Source: Clostridia bacterium
GTDB lineage: Bacteria; Bacillota; Clostridia; UMGS1883
DNA length: 64,000 bases
Direction: 5' to 3'
Assembly (NCBI GenBank): GCA_017472685.1
Contig: JAFUOO010000018.1
Coordinates: forward strand, 1 to 64,000
Position 1 is the stretch's first letter; every line of letters starts with the position of its first letter. Shown here piece after piece: positions 6,956 to 14,621 of this stretch. Made by a program: the position numbers and the translations under genes. The notes beneath the pieces were generated by a model, which saw nothing but the letters and a program-made list of their open reading frames with translations, was not told the DNA's origin and made no database searches.

Positions 6956-7020
6956 AAGTAATAGGTAATATGTAATAGTGAATAAGTACGGTACAAACAA
7001 AGCTTTGCTTTGTTTGTTTT
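6956..7020. repeat. AGTAATAGTGAA repeat with variable hairpin, copy 2
   Basis: GTAATAGTGAATAAGTACGG is followed by an 11-bp stem ACAAACAAAGC-TTT-GCTTTGTTTGT (6993-7017). Same layout as the copies at 5990 and 15558 but a different hairpin. It lies between kduD and kduI. Confidence 0.7.
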
Positions 7021-7031
7021 TAATTAAAATG

Positions 7032-7057
7032 GGCAGACAGGCTGTTGCCTGCCTGCC
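7032..7057 (-). terminator. Intercistronic hairpin after the kduD-like gene
   Basis: GGCAGACAGGC and GCCTGCCTGCC can pair around TGTT. On the minus strand the stem is followed by CATTTTAATT. It lies 16 bases past the SDR stop and could attenuate transcription into kduI or act as an mRNA stabiliser. Confidence 0.5.
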
Positions 7058-7072
7058 GCAGTTTTGTTTCTT

Positions 7073-7873
7073 TTAAGGCTGTTTGCCGATGTATGCAAGA
7101 ATACCGCCGTCAACGTAGAGCACATGACCGTTTACAAAGTCAGATGCGTCGGATGCAAGGAATACTGCAGGACCAACGAGGTCTTCAGTTTTACCCCAAC
7201 GAGCAGCAGGTGTCTTGCCAATGATGAAAGCATCAAAGGGATGACGGCTACCATCAGCCTGTCTCTCACGGAGAGGAGCTGTCTGAGGTGTTTCGATATA
7301 GCCGGGGCCGATACCGTTACACTGGATATTCTGTTCGCCGTATTCGGAGCAGATGTTTCTTGTAAGCATCTTAAGACCGCCCTTAGCAGCTGCATAAGCA
7401 GATACTGTTTCACGACCAAGCTCGCTCATCATTGAGCAGATGTTGATAATCTTACCGTGACCCTTCTTGATCATGGAAGGAATAACTGCCTTAGCGCAGA
7501 TGAAGGGAGCGTTAAGGTCAACGTCAATAACCTGGCGGAATTCTGCAGCGCTCATTTCGCACATGGGGATGCGCTTGATGATACCTGCGTTGTTAACGAG
7601 GATATCGATAACGCCAACTTCCTTTTCAATCTGTGCAACCATAGCGTTAACCTGGTCTTCATCAGTTACGTCACAAACGTAACCCTTTGCATCGATGCCT
7701 GCTTCTTTATATGCAGCAATACCCTTGTCAACGAGTTCCTGCTTGATATCGTTGAAAACAACCTTTGCGCCTGCTTCAGCAAGACCTGATGCAATTGCAA
7801 AACCGATACCGTAGGAAGCACCTGTAACGAGAGCAACCTTGCCCTCGAGGCTGAATTTATTCAAAATACTCAT
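7073..7873 (-). CDS. kduD: SDR oxidoreductase, probable 2-dehydro-3-deoxy-D-gluconate 5-dehydrogenase
   Basis: Short-chain dehydrogenase/reductase, 266 residues. The cofactor motif TGASYGIG is near residue 18, NNAG near 93, and the catalytic pair is in SAYAAAKGG, with Ser in NICSMMSELG. The insert RQADGSRHPFDAFIIGKTPA is typical of proteins labelled gluconate 5-dehydrogenase. Next to kduI and kdgK, the most likely reaction is the KduD step, reducing 2,5-diketo-3-deoxygluconate to KDG, with NAD(H) or NADP(H). Close homologues act on gluconate/5-ketogluconate, so the symbol rests on context. It is 21 bases downstream of the aldolase gene. Confidence 0.85.
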   Translation of the reverse strand: MSILNKFSLEGKVALVTGASYGIGFAIASGLAEAGAKVVFNDIKQELVDKGIAAYKEAGIDAKGYVCDVTDEDQVNAMVAQIEKEVGVIDILVNNAGIIKRIPMCEMSAAEFRQVIDVDLNAPFICAKAVIPSMIKKGHGKIINICSMMSELGRETVSAYAAAKGGLKMLTRNICSEYGEQNIQCNGIGPGYIETPQTAPLRERQADGSRHPFDAFIIGKTPAARWGKTEDLVGPAVFLASDASDFVNGHVLYVDGGILAYIGKQP

Positions 7874-7894
7874 TTTTACTATCTCCTATTTTAA

Positions 7895-8542
7895 TTACTT
7901 CTTGGGTACGCCTTCCCAGTCCTTGAGGAAACGTTCAATACCTGCATCTGTAAGAGGATGCTTGGACATCTGAACGATAACGTTGTAAGGAATTGTAGCG
8001 ATGTGAGCGCCAAGACGAGCCGCTTCGATAACGTGAATAGGATGACGAACAGAAGCTGCAATGATTTCTGTTTCGATACCGTGTGTATCAAAGATATCAA
8101 CGATTTCTTCAATAAGGTTCATGCCGTTCATGCCGATGTCGTCAAGTCTGCCCAAGAAGGGAGAAACGTATGTAGCACCTGCACGAGCTGCAAGAAGAGC
8201 CTGTGTGGAGTTGAAGATAAGAGTAACGTTTGTCTTGATGCCTTCGGCAGAAAGAATCTTAACAGCCTTCAAGCCTTCAAGAGTCATGGGAATTTTGATA
8301 ACGATGTTCTTGTGAATCTTAACGAGTTCCTTAGCTTCACTCACCATGCCTTCATGGTCAAGAGCGATAACTTCTGCGCTGATGGGACCGTCAACGATGG
8401 AAGTGATTTCTGTAACAACTTCCTTGAAGTCTCTGCCTTCCTTAGCGATAAGAGAGGGGTTTGTTGTAACACCACAGATTACGCCGAGGTCATTTGCCGC
8501 CTTAATATCGGCAACATTGGCAGTGTCAATAAAAAGTTTCAT
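7895..8542 (-). CDS. fsa: Fructose-6-phosphate aldolase / transaldolase-like protein
   Basis: Single-domain TIM-barrel aldolase of the FSA/TalC (MipB) subgroup, 215 residues. The Schiff-base lysine is Lys83 in NIVIKIPMT. Other family sequence: [49 protein letters not shown] and [13 protein letters not shown]. It cleaves or forms sugar phosphates with glyceraldehyde 3-phosphate, or acts as a transaldolase. AAGGATGACTCAGT precedes the ATG. It is the promoter-proximal gene of the uronate operon, where a KDPG aldolase might be expected; a role in aldol cleavage there is inference only. Confidence 0.9.
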   Translation of the reverse strand: MKLFIDTANVADIKAANDLGVICGVTTNPSLIAKEGRDFKEVVTEITSIVDGPISAEVIALDHEGMVSEAKELVKIHKNIVIKIPMTLEGLKAVKILSAEGIKTNVTLIFNSTQALLAARAGATYVSPFLGRLDDIGMNGMNLIEEIVDIFDTHGIETEIIAASVRHPIHVIEAARLGAHIATIPYNVIVQMSKHPLTDAGIERFLKDWEGVPKK

Positions 8543-8579
8543 ACTGAGTCATCCTTTCAAATTATAATACTATGAGTAT

Positions 8580-8608
8580 ATTTTAACATATTAAATCCAA
8601 ATAAACAA
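8580..8608 (-). promoter_or_regulatory. Candidate promoter of the uronate operon
   Basis: On the minus strand TTGTTT (8608-8603) and TAAAAT (8585-8580) are 17 nt apart, in the 80-bp gap before fsa. The weak -35 box suggests control by an activator or repressor not encoded nearby. Confidence 0.45.
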
Positions 8609-8622
8609 GTAGGAATTGCAAT

Positions 8623-9009
8623 TTATATGCCTAAAAATTCCTTTAACTTTTCGTCGGGGTGAAATTCGTAGCTTTTGCCTCTGTGTTCAATTTTGTCGGC
8701 GTAAAACTTTGCCTCGTCAAAGGGAAAAACCTCGCACTCCCATTCCACTATTCCGTACTTCCGCAAAAATATCAGCTTGTCGTCAAAAAGAGCATATGTA
8801 ACATCAAAAATGGTACGGTTTAAAAGCCTGTGTATGAAATATGCACCCAGTGCAAACACACAAAGGGTCAGTATTCCGCTGTAAGGCAGAAAATTCACCA
8901 CCACCAGGAGCACCATGATAGCCAATGCAAGAAGCACAAACGCTGTCATGCTCAATTTTGCATTCCCTTTTATAGGAGCTTTTTGCGTATACCTTGCTTT
9001 TTCAGTCAT
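8623..9009 (-). CDS. Small two-helix membrane protein
   Basis: Unrecognised 128-residue protein. Two adjacent transmembrane helices lie at about residues 22-60 (MTAFVLLALAIMVLLVVVNF, then a second segment ending ALGAYFIHRLL), followed by a roughly 65-residue soluble domain with alternating hydrophobic residues (FDVTYALFDDKLIFLRKYG) that could be a PH-like beta fold. The first 8 bases overlap the end of coaX, so it is translationally coupled to it. The last residues, DEKLKEFLGI, are a common soluble tail. Confidence 0.75.
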   Translation of the reverse strand: MTEKARYTQKAPIKGNAKLSMTAFVLLALAIMVLLVVVNFLPYSGILTLCVFALGAYFIHRLLNRTIFDVTYALFDDKLIFLRKYGIVEWECEVFPFDEAKFYADKIEHRGKSYEFHPDEKLKEFLGI

Positions 9010-9781
9010 TGCCCTTCACCTTCAGTCTGTCGTAAATAATGCGCAACCCGTCCAAAGTAAGATTGGGCTCAATAACCTCAATAGTGGTGCTCTCCTCGCT
9101 TATCATGCCGCTAAGACCGCCTGTGGCGATAACCTTTGCATCTACGCCCATTTCCTCACGCATCAGTTTAACCATATAGTCAACCTGACCGACATAGCCG
9201 TGGATAACACCCGACTGCATGCTGGACACGGTTGTTCTGCCGATAACAGTTTTTGTGGGCGTGAGCTCAATGCGGGGCAGCTTACTTGTTTTGGAGAAAA
9301 GTGCTTCAACACTTATCTTGATACCCGGGCAGATTGCACCGCCCAAATAGTCGCCATCTTTGGTAAGTGCACAGAAGGTTGTAGCCGTACCAAAGTCAAC
9401 AATGATTGCATCGCACTTGTATTTTTCGTGCACGGCAACAGCGTTTACAAGCCTGTCGGCGCCCACCTCGCGGGGGTTGTCATATTTAATGTTAAGCCCT
9501 AAGTCCAACTGATTTGTAACGATAACAGGCTTTTTGCCCAGGTACTTTGTTACCGCTCTTTCCAAAGAATACATAACAGGAGGCACAACGGAGGAAATGA
9601 TAACATCCTCAATGTCCTCCACGTTGATATTATTGAACATCAAAAGCTGCAAAAACATCATGCCGTATTCATCGCGGGACTTTTCGTAGCTTGTTGCCAC
9701 ACGGAAGCTTTTTACCATTTTTTCACCTTCAAAAGCACCCAGTACAATATTTGTGTTACCAACGTCAATTGCAAGCAGCAT
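9002..9781 (-). CDS. coaX: Type III pantothenate kinase
   Basis: Phosphorylates pantothenate in the first committed step of coenzyme A synthesis, cytoplasmic. 259 residues, the usual CoaX length. ASKHA-fold motifs: DVGNTN (residues 6-11, phosphate loop), a pantothenate/ribose region with GADRLVNAVAVHEKY, VDFGTATTFCALT, and GGAICPGIKISVEALFSKTSKLP. Type III enzymes need a monovalent cation and resist CoA feedback. The gene overlaps the downstream membrane-protein gene by 8 bases and follows the phosphodiesterase gene by 10 bases, so the three probably form one transcript. Confidence 0.95.
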   Translation of the reverse strand: MLLAIDVGNTNIVLGAFEGEKMVKSFRVATSYEKSRDEYGMMFLQLLMFNNINVEDIEDVIISSVVPPVMYSLERAVTKYLGKKPVIVTNQLDLGLNIKYDNPREVGADRLVNAVAVHEKYKCDAIIVDFGTATTFCALTKDGDYLGGAICPGIKISVEALFSKTSKLPRIELTPTKTVIGRTTVSSMQSGVIHGYVGQVDYMVKLMREEMGVDAKVIATGGLSGMISEESTTIEVIEPNLTLDGLRIIYDRLKVKGND

Positions 9782-9791
9782 TTATATCACC

Positions 9792-10265
9792 TCATAACCA
9801 ATCGCACAAAGCGAAACTGACTTTTCCGTTTTCAATTTCCATAACACCCACAGAGTATTCACCCACCCTCGGGCGTGATATACTGCCCGGATTAAAGGTG
9901 TGCACACCGTCGTATATTTCATCAACGCTCACATGGCTGTGTCCGAAAAGAGCCACACTGCACCCGAGCTCCTGTGCCCTTTTGGCGATGCGGAAGCCCT
10001 TGTCCCACACGCCGTAAAGGTGTCCGTGCGTCAGGAAGATTTTAACACCCTCAAGCTCAATAACCTTGTCTGCCTCACGCCTTACCCAGGGGTCATTGTT
10101 GCCCACCACTGCGTGCACGGGAATGTGCGGATATACATCCTGTATGTATTCAACATCTCTTTCAATATCTCCCAGATGAATAATCACATCGGGCTCAAAC
10201 GCCGTAATTGCTTTGTCAAAGCGTCGCGTGTCGCCGTGGGAGTCAGATATAATCAAAGCTCTCAT
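9792..10265 (-). CDS. YfcE/MJ0936-family metallophosphoesterase
   Basis: Small calcineurin-like phosphoesterase, 157 residues. All metal motifs are present: SDSHGD (7-12), HLGDIE, VVGNNDPW, LTHGH and FGHSH. The family hydrolyses phosphodiesters in vitro with two divalent metals; the natural substrate is usually unknown. In many Bacillota this gene follows the rph/rdgB genes, which are not in this window. Start MRALIISDSHGD chosen because GGTGA precedes that ATG; an ATG 8 codons upstream has no better site. First gene of the transcript with coaX, divergent from the small gene at 10356. Confidence 0.9.
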   Translation of the reverse strand: MRALIISDSHGDTRRFDKAITAFEPDVIIHLGDIERDVEYIQDVYPHIPVHAVVGNNDPWVRREADKVIELEGVKIFLTHGHLYGVWDKGFRIAKRAQELGCSVALFGHSHVSVDEIYDGVHTFNPGSISRPRVGEYSVGVMEIENGKVSFALCDWL

Positions 10266-10355
10266 CAAATCACCATAATTATTGTACACCCAAAAAACGT
10301 TTGTGTCAACAAAGGCACACCGCGAATATTTTGTATATGAAAGGAGTTTTGCATT

Positions 10356-10601
10356 ATGGATATTTTCAGCATGCTACAGAATATGGACCCGGAAACACTA
10401 CAGAAGGGTATTAAGCAGGCAACGGAATTTTTAGCAACCCCTGAGGGGCAGAGTGCCGCAAAGATGCTTTCGGAGGGTAAAATGCCCGATGGAGGCGCCA
10501 TGCCCGAAGAGCTAAAGAGCGTTGCAGAGTCTGTGAGAAACAATGAGAAGGCGCGTGATGCGTTGGGGGAGTATCTGAAAAAGCAGGGCAAAAGCCGGTA
10601 G
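10356..10601 (+). CDS. Small hypothetical protein, 81 residues
   Basis: Helical soluble protein beginning MDIFSMLQNMDPETLQKGIK, with GQSAAKMLSEGKMP and a basic tail ending KKQGKSR. AAAGGAG 8 bases before the ATG supports it. I do not recognise a named family. Coding-like sequence continues past its stop in the -1 frame to 10765 (VVPDFSSFIPEDDRTRLLKA and onward), suggesting a longer protein of about 135 residues split by a frameshift, an assembly error, or a real second gene read by coupling. The next gene starts just after that segment. Confidence 0.7.
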   Translation: MDIFSMLQNMDPETLQKGIKQATEFLATPEGQSAAKMLSEGKMPDGGAMPEELKSVAESVRNNEKARDALGEYLKKQGKSR

Positions 10602-10765
10602 TCCCTGATTTTTCGTCCTTTATTCCCGAGGATGACCGCACACGGCTTTTAAAAGCCTTAAAGCCCTTCTTAAGCGAAAAGCGTGCACCGTACATGGACA
10701 GTGCAATAAACATTCTGCGCCTTGCTTCAATAGGGAAAATAGGCAAGGATTTAAAACTTTTTTAG
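10602..10765 (+). pseudogene. Out-of-frame continuation of the 81-residue gene
   Basis: The -1 frame relative to the preceding gene is open from 10559 to the stop at 10763-10765. It encodes FIPEDDRTRLLKALKPFLSE followed by KRAPYMDSAINILRLA, which looks like a genuine helical domain. No ATG, GTG or TTG lies in this frame before the internal ATG at the Tyr-Met, so it has no start of its own. The stop at 10765 is 9 bases before the next gene's ATG. It is either the C-terminal half of a frameshifted gene or a product of ribosomal slippage near GAAAAAG at 10577-10583. Confidence 0.5.
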
Positions 10766-10774
10766 GAGGCCGTT

Positions 10775-11002
10775 ATGCGTGTAGTTCAGATGGACCCTTC
10801 ATCCTCTCGTGGGGCAGAAAGCTTTGAGCGCACCCCCTTCCTCGCCCCGTCACCCAAAGAAAAAAAGAATGTTTTTGACCCGAAAGCCTTTAAAAAGGAC
10901 GACTGGATTCTCATTGCAATTATACTTGCGCTCATGCTCGAGGGCAGCGAGGACTATATACTTCTGTGCGCGTTGGGCTATCTCTTCGTTATGGGGCTGT
11001 AA
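10775..11002 (+). CDS. Small protein with a C-terminal hydrophobic segment
   Basis: 75 residues. A polar, basic N-terminal half with APSPKEKKNVFDPKAFKKDD is followed by a hydrophobic tail, WILIAIILALMLEGSEDYIL and LCALGYLFVMGL, long enough for one or two short membrane helices interrupted by an acidic turn. TAGGAGGCC 4-5 bases before the ATG is a strong ribosome binding site. This short ORF with a DDWILIAIILALLLE-type tail is a pattern I associate with Clostridia, but it has no function I can name. It follows the split gene at 10356-10765 in the same direction. Confidence 0.75.
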   Translation: MRVVQMDPSSSRGAESFERTPFLAPSPKEKKNVFDPKAFKKDDWILIAIILALMLEGSEDYILLCALGYLFVMGL

Positions 11003-11066
11003 AAAGGTTGCAAACATTCTTTTTTTGCTGTATAATAAGGTGGATAACAAAGAGAGGATGATTAGC

Positions 11067-11324
11067 TTGAAAATCAAACCCGGTTATATTGTAAAAAAAG
11101 TCATGGGCAGTTACATGCTCGTTTCAATAAACGGCGAAGACAGCACAATGCAGACGCTTAACGAAACAGGTGCTTTTCTGTGGTCGCTTCTGGAGTGTGA
11201 CACAACAGTTGAGAGCATGGCAGAAAAAATGACTGCTGAGTACGACATTGACCTTGCCACTGCAAAAAGCGACATTGAAGCCTTTACAGAAAAGCTCAGG
11301 TCGGCAGGTCTTTTAGAAGAATAA
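11067..11324 (+). CDS. PqqD-like peptide-binding protein
   Basis: PqqD-family small winged-helix protein of 85 residues, the fold that serves as the RiPP recognition element binding leader peptides. Seen: KIKPGYIVKKVMGSYMLV, TMQTLNETGAFLWSLLE and a C-terminal helix DIEAFTEKLRSAGLLE. The start is taken as TTG at 11067 with GAGAGG 9-10 bases upstream; the in-frame ATG at 11058 would overlap that site. An ABC exporter gene starts 20 bases downstream, so the pair is probably an operon. No radical SAM, protease or obvious precursor peptide gene is adjacent, so the client is unknown. Confidence 0.8.
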   Translation: MKIKPGYIVKKVMGSYMLVSINGEDSTMQTLNETGAFLWSLLECDTTVESMAEKMTAEYDIDLATAKSDIEAFTEKLRSAGLLEE

Positions 11325-11343
11325 ATACGAAAGGGGCAAAGAA

Positions 11344-12975
11344 ATGAACAAGCCCTTAAAATGGATAATCTCAAATTCACTCTTTATTCTGCCGCTTCTT
11401 ATTCTGCTTATAGTAATCAACATGGCGGTCAGCGCGTGCACCATTGTGTTTGCATTGTTATCAAAAAACCTCGTTGACGCAGCCGTAGCCACCGATATGA
11501 ATGCGCTCTGGCGCTATGGGGTGGTGTTTGCGGCGATAATTGTAGTTGAAATAGCGCTCAGGGTAATAAACAGCCGCATGACTGTTTCCTTTGGCGGCAG
11601 AATGGAAATGCGCTTCCGCGAAAAAATTTTTGCTTCAATTTTGGGCAAAAAGTGGAGCGAGGTCAACCGTTACCACTCGGGCGAAATTGTCAATCGCATA
11701 AAAAGCGATACAAGCGTTATAACAAGTGGGATTATGCACATTCTGCCTAACGGTGCAATGTTTTTAACCAGAATTATACTGGCGCTCGCAGTGCTTTTCA
11801 CCATTGATTATCAGTTTGCGCTTATAATATGCGTTATATCTCCCCTTCTGCTTCTTTTTGGCAGGCTTTACAGCAAAAAAATGAAGTTCTTCCACAAAGA
11901 GGTGCAAAAAAGCGAAGGAAATGCTATCAGCTATATGATAGAAAGCATACAAAACCTTACGGTGGTAAAGGCCTTCGGCGGGGAAAAAAGCTCGGCAAAA
12001 GCACTTAAAAGCATACAAAAGGAAACGCTTGTCCTGCGCTTGAAGCGCAATGCATGGAACATTCTCGCAAGCGTGAGCATGATGCTCCTTTTCACGGGTG
12101 GTTATGCCTTCACTATTTTCTGGGGTGCCTTCCGCATTGCAACAGGCTTTCTCACCTTCGGTGATTTTACCGCAATGATACAGCTTGTAAACCAGGTGCA
12201 AGCCCCCGCAAAGTCAATGGGCTCGCTGCTTGTGACCTATCAGAATATGCTCGCCTCGGCAGAGCGGATTTTAGAGTTCGAGGAGTTCTCAGACGACTGC
12301 CTCTCCTCCCGCACTGCTGCCCCACCCACCTTTTCATCCATCAATTTTGACCGTGTAAGCTTTTCCTATGGAAACGACAAGGTGTTAGATAGCGCTTCCA
12401 TGTGTGTGCACAAGGGCGAATTTGTTGCTCTTTGCGGCATTTCGGGCTCGGGCAAAAGCACAATCATCCGCCTTTTGTTAAGCCTTGTGGACCCCGACGA
12501 GGGTGAAATATACATAACAGGTGAGACAAAACGCACGCTTGACCCGTCGCTGAGGTCACTTTTCGCCTATGTTCCCCAGGGCAACATGCTTATATCGGGC
12601 ACCATTGCCGATAATATCGCCTTTTATTCCGACGCATCCGGGGAAGATATTGCAGCTGCGGCAAAGGTTTCGCAGATGGATTTTGTTGACGCTCTCCCGC
12701 TTGGGCTTGATACACCCTTGGGTGAAAAAGGTGCCGGGCTTTCAGAAGGGCAGATACAGCGCATAGCAATCGCCCGTGCACTTGCACGGAAAACTCCCGT
12801 GCTTTTGCTTGACGAGGCTACAAGCGCCCTTGACGAGGATACGGAAATAAAGCTTCTTGATGCGCTCAAGGCTGAGAAGGACAAAACGGTTATCATTATA
12901 ACGCACCGCAAGAAGGTGCTTGATTACTGCGATAAAATTCTCACCCTGACCGACGGAAAACTGGAAATAAACTAA
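11344..12975 (+). CDS. ABC exporter, fused permease-ATPase
   Basis: Half-size ABC exporter of 543 residues, acting as a dimer in the cytoplasmic membrane. The N-terminal half (about 1-300) has six hydrophobic segments. The C-terminal ATPase has Walker A GISGSGKST (near 365), Q-loop VPQGNM, signature LSEGQ (near 465), Walker B VLLLDEATSALDE and H-loop ITHRKK. There is no peptidase C39 domain. Coupled to a PqqD-like gene, it may export a modified peptide; a lipid or drug substrate is equally possible. AAAGGGGCAAAGAA precedes the ATG. A strong terminator follows. Confidence 0.92.
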   Translation: MNKPLKWIISNSLFILPLLILLIVINMAVSACTIVFALLSKNLVDAAVATDMNALWRYGVVFAAIIVVEIALRVINSRMTVSFGGRMEMRFREKIFASILGKKWSEVNRYHSGEIVNRIKSDTSVITSGIMHILPNGAMFLTRIILALAVLFTIDYQFALIICVISPLLLLFGRLYSKKMKFFHKEVQKSEGNAISYMIESIQNLTVVKAFGGEKSSAKALKSIQKETLVLRLKRNAWNILASVSMMLLFTGGYAFTIFWGAFRIATGFLTFGDFTAMIQLVNQVQAPAKSMGSLLVTYQNMLASAERILEFEEFSDDCLSSRTAAPPTFSSINFDRVSFSYGNDKVLDSASMCVHKGEFVALCGISGSGKSTIIRLLLSLVDPDEGEIYITGETKRTLDPSLRSLFAYVPQGNMLISGTIADNIAFYSDASGEDIAAAAKVSQMDFVDALPLGLDTPLGEKGAGLSEGQIQRIAIARALARKTPVLLLDEATSALDEDTEIKLLDALKAEKDKTVIIITHRKKVLDYCDKILTLTDGKLEIN

Positions 12976-12976
12976 C

Positions 12977-13012
12977 AAAAAGCTCAGTTGCTTAATGCAA
13001 CTGAGCTTTTTT
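12977..13012. terminator. Bidirectional terminator
   Basis: GCTCAGTTGC and GCAACTGAGC pair around TTAAT with A and T tracts on both sides, between two convergent genes. Confidence 0.9.
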
Positions 13013-14489
13013 AGTCTTTCTTGATTTCGTAAATAAAAATTTCATGAAGCTCTCCGTCACCGACATCACCTTCGCACTCACTGCCGCAAAGGAAGTCATA
13101 AAGCGGGAAAAGGAACGGATGGGTTATACTTTCGTATCTGTTGTACCCCATTTTTACACTTAAATAGTTTCCGCCTACCGAAAAATCAATATACTTTCCC
13201 GAAAGGCTCTCTTCCGGAAGTGTAAAGCTGAATTTGTTTTTGTCACGGGCAAATTCAAGTGACTGTACATATTCCAGCTCCTTTGTGAGCATTCCGCCAA
13301 CCCTTACGGGAAGTCTCTCGGTGTACACATCTGCAGTTTTGCGTTTTATACACAAAAAACCGTTTATGCCGAAATCATATACACCTTTTTTATCAAAATC
13401 ATAGATATTGTCGTTTTCCCAGTCCAGAACGCACCAATCGCCTTCAAGAAGAAAGCTCACCTTTGGGTCCGACTTATCATTTCTTATAATATAGCAATCC
13501 TTGTCGCAGCTGTTGAACTTGTCAAGCATCACAACCTTGGCGTCGGAATTTTTCTGTAAAAAGTCCCAGAGCTTTGACAATTTATCCATGCCCTGCTGCA
13601 CCTTCCAGACTGCTCCTTTGGCAGTTGGCGCGAAATCAAGCACATCACGTATATCCGTTATGGGAATCTGATAGCATCCCTTTGCGCCCATTTCGGATAT
13701 TTGTATCAGGTCATTTTTTGCGCAATACTCTGCATACTCATGGCTTATGCTACCTACTGCAAGCTCCACACCATTTTCCTCACAGTAGCTTCGTAAAGCT
13801 TCGAGGAAAACCTCTTCCACACACACCGCCGCAAGCCTTGCGTACTCTTCAAAATCGCCGCGTTTTTCAACAATGTCAAAAAAGTTCGGCGTTCTTTTGT
13901 GTTCCTTTTCAAACTTGTCAACTACAGCCTTCATATATACCCGGTGTTCCCCCAACAATGTCAGCGGACAAGGCTTAGCGCAGTAAAAGCCCGCAAATTC
14001 ATATCCCTTGAATTTTTCAAACTCACGCAAAAGAGGCTTATAAACACAATCTATAACCAAAGCCGCACACTCGGGATTTGTCACATCGGGGTAAAAATCA
14101 TAGTGTTCTGCTGTTTTGTCATCCATAACTGAGATAGTTACGCATTCATCACCCTGCTCGGCAATTACTTCCTCGCCCTCGGTAACCTCGCTCTTATTTT
14201 TAACCGCCATGGTTTTTCCTCTTACTGCCCGTACGGAGCAAACCTGTCCAAAGCCTGTGCCCGATGCAAAATAGCTGTCGTCGCCGAGATAAAGGCGCAC
14301 CTTATTGCGATATGCCGCGCGGAAAAGGGCCAACAGCTTTTCCTTATACTGCGCTGTGTAAAAAGGGGCATCCTTTCTGTGCAAAACCAGAATGTTATCA
14401 GCTCCACCGTCTTTTGCCATTTTCAGCTTGTCAGCTGCACTGCGGGGAGTCATGTCCTCATCAATATAAATATAGGCTAAATTCTTCAT
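13011..14489 (-). CDS. Hypothetical protein, 492 residues, possible glycosidase-like barrel
   Basis: I cannot assign a family. There is no signal peptide, so it is probably cytoplasmic. The N-terminal part (MKNLAYIYIDEDMTPRSAAD, then DNILVLHRKDAPF and RLYLGDDSYF) reads like alternating strands and helices of a TIM barrel. The centre has FAGFYCAKPCPLTLLGEHR and conserved-looking acidic and aromatic residues. The C-terminal 150 residues look like a beta-sandwich (GKYIDFSVGGNYLSVKMGY). Start is the second ATG, with GGAG 8 bases upstream; the first ATG is too close to that site. It has its own promoter and is divergent from metA. A carbohydrate-active role is only a guess. Confidence 0.75.
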   Translation of the reverse strand: MKNLAYIYIDEDMTPRSAADKLKMAKDGGADNILVLHRKDAPFYTAQYKEKLLALFRAAYRNKVRLYLGDDSYFASGTGFGQVCSVRAVRGKTMAVKNKSEVTEGEEVIAEQGDECVTISVMDDKTAEHYDFYPDVTNPECAALVIDCVYKPLLREFEKFKGYEFAGFYCAKPCPLTLLGEHRVYMKAVVDKFEKEHKRTPNFFDIVEKRGDFEEYARLAAVCVEEVFLEALRSYCEENGVELAVGSISHEYAEYCAKNDLIQISEMGAKGCYQIPITDIRDVLDFAPTAKGAVWKVQQGMDKLSKLWDFLQKNSDAKVVMLDKFNSCDKDCYIIRNDKSDPKVSFLLEGDWCVLDWENDNIYDFDKKGVYDFGINGFLCIKRKTADVYTERLPVRVGGMLTKELEYVQSLEFARDKNKFSFTLPEESLSGKYIDFSVGGNYLSVKMGYNRYESITHPFLFPLYDFLCGSECEGDVGDGELHEIFIYEIKKD

Positions 14490-14517
14490 ACACATTTCTC
14501 CAAAATTTGATACATAT

Positions 14518-14546
14518 ATTTTATATCAAAACCGTCCTACCGTCAA
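14518..14546 (-). promoter_or_regulatory. Promoter of the 492-residue gene
   Basis: TTGACG (14546-14541) and TAAAAT (14523-14518) are 17 nt apart on the minus strand, 29 bases before the gene. Confidence 0.7.
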
Positions 14547-14567
14547 CAGCCAATCTACCGCTAAATA

Positions 14568-14596
14568 TTGACTAACCTTCTTTTTTCCTATATAAT
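14568..14596 (+). promoter_or_regulatory. metA promoter
   Basis: TTGACT (14568-14573), 17 nt, TATAAT (14591-14596). The short leader leaves no room for a SAM riboswitch or T-box before the ATG at 14622. Confidence 0.8.
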
Positions 14597-14621
14597 TAAA
14601 GGTACAGAAAGGATTGATTTT

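Noticed and set aside
14496..14621. SAM riboswitch or T-box before metA
   Set aside because: The promoter leaves only about 20 nt of leader, too short for either.
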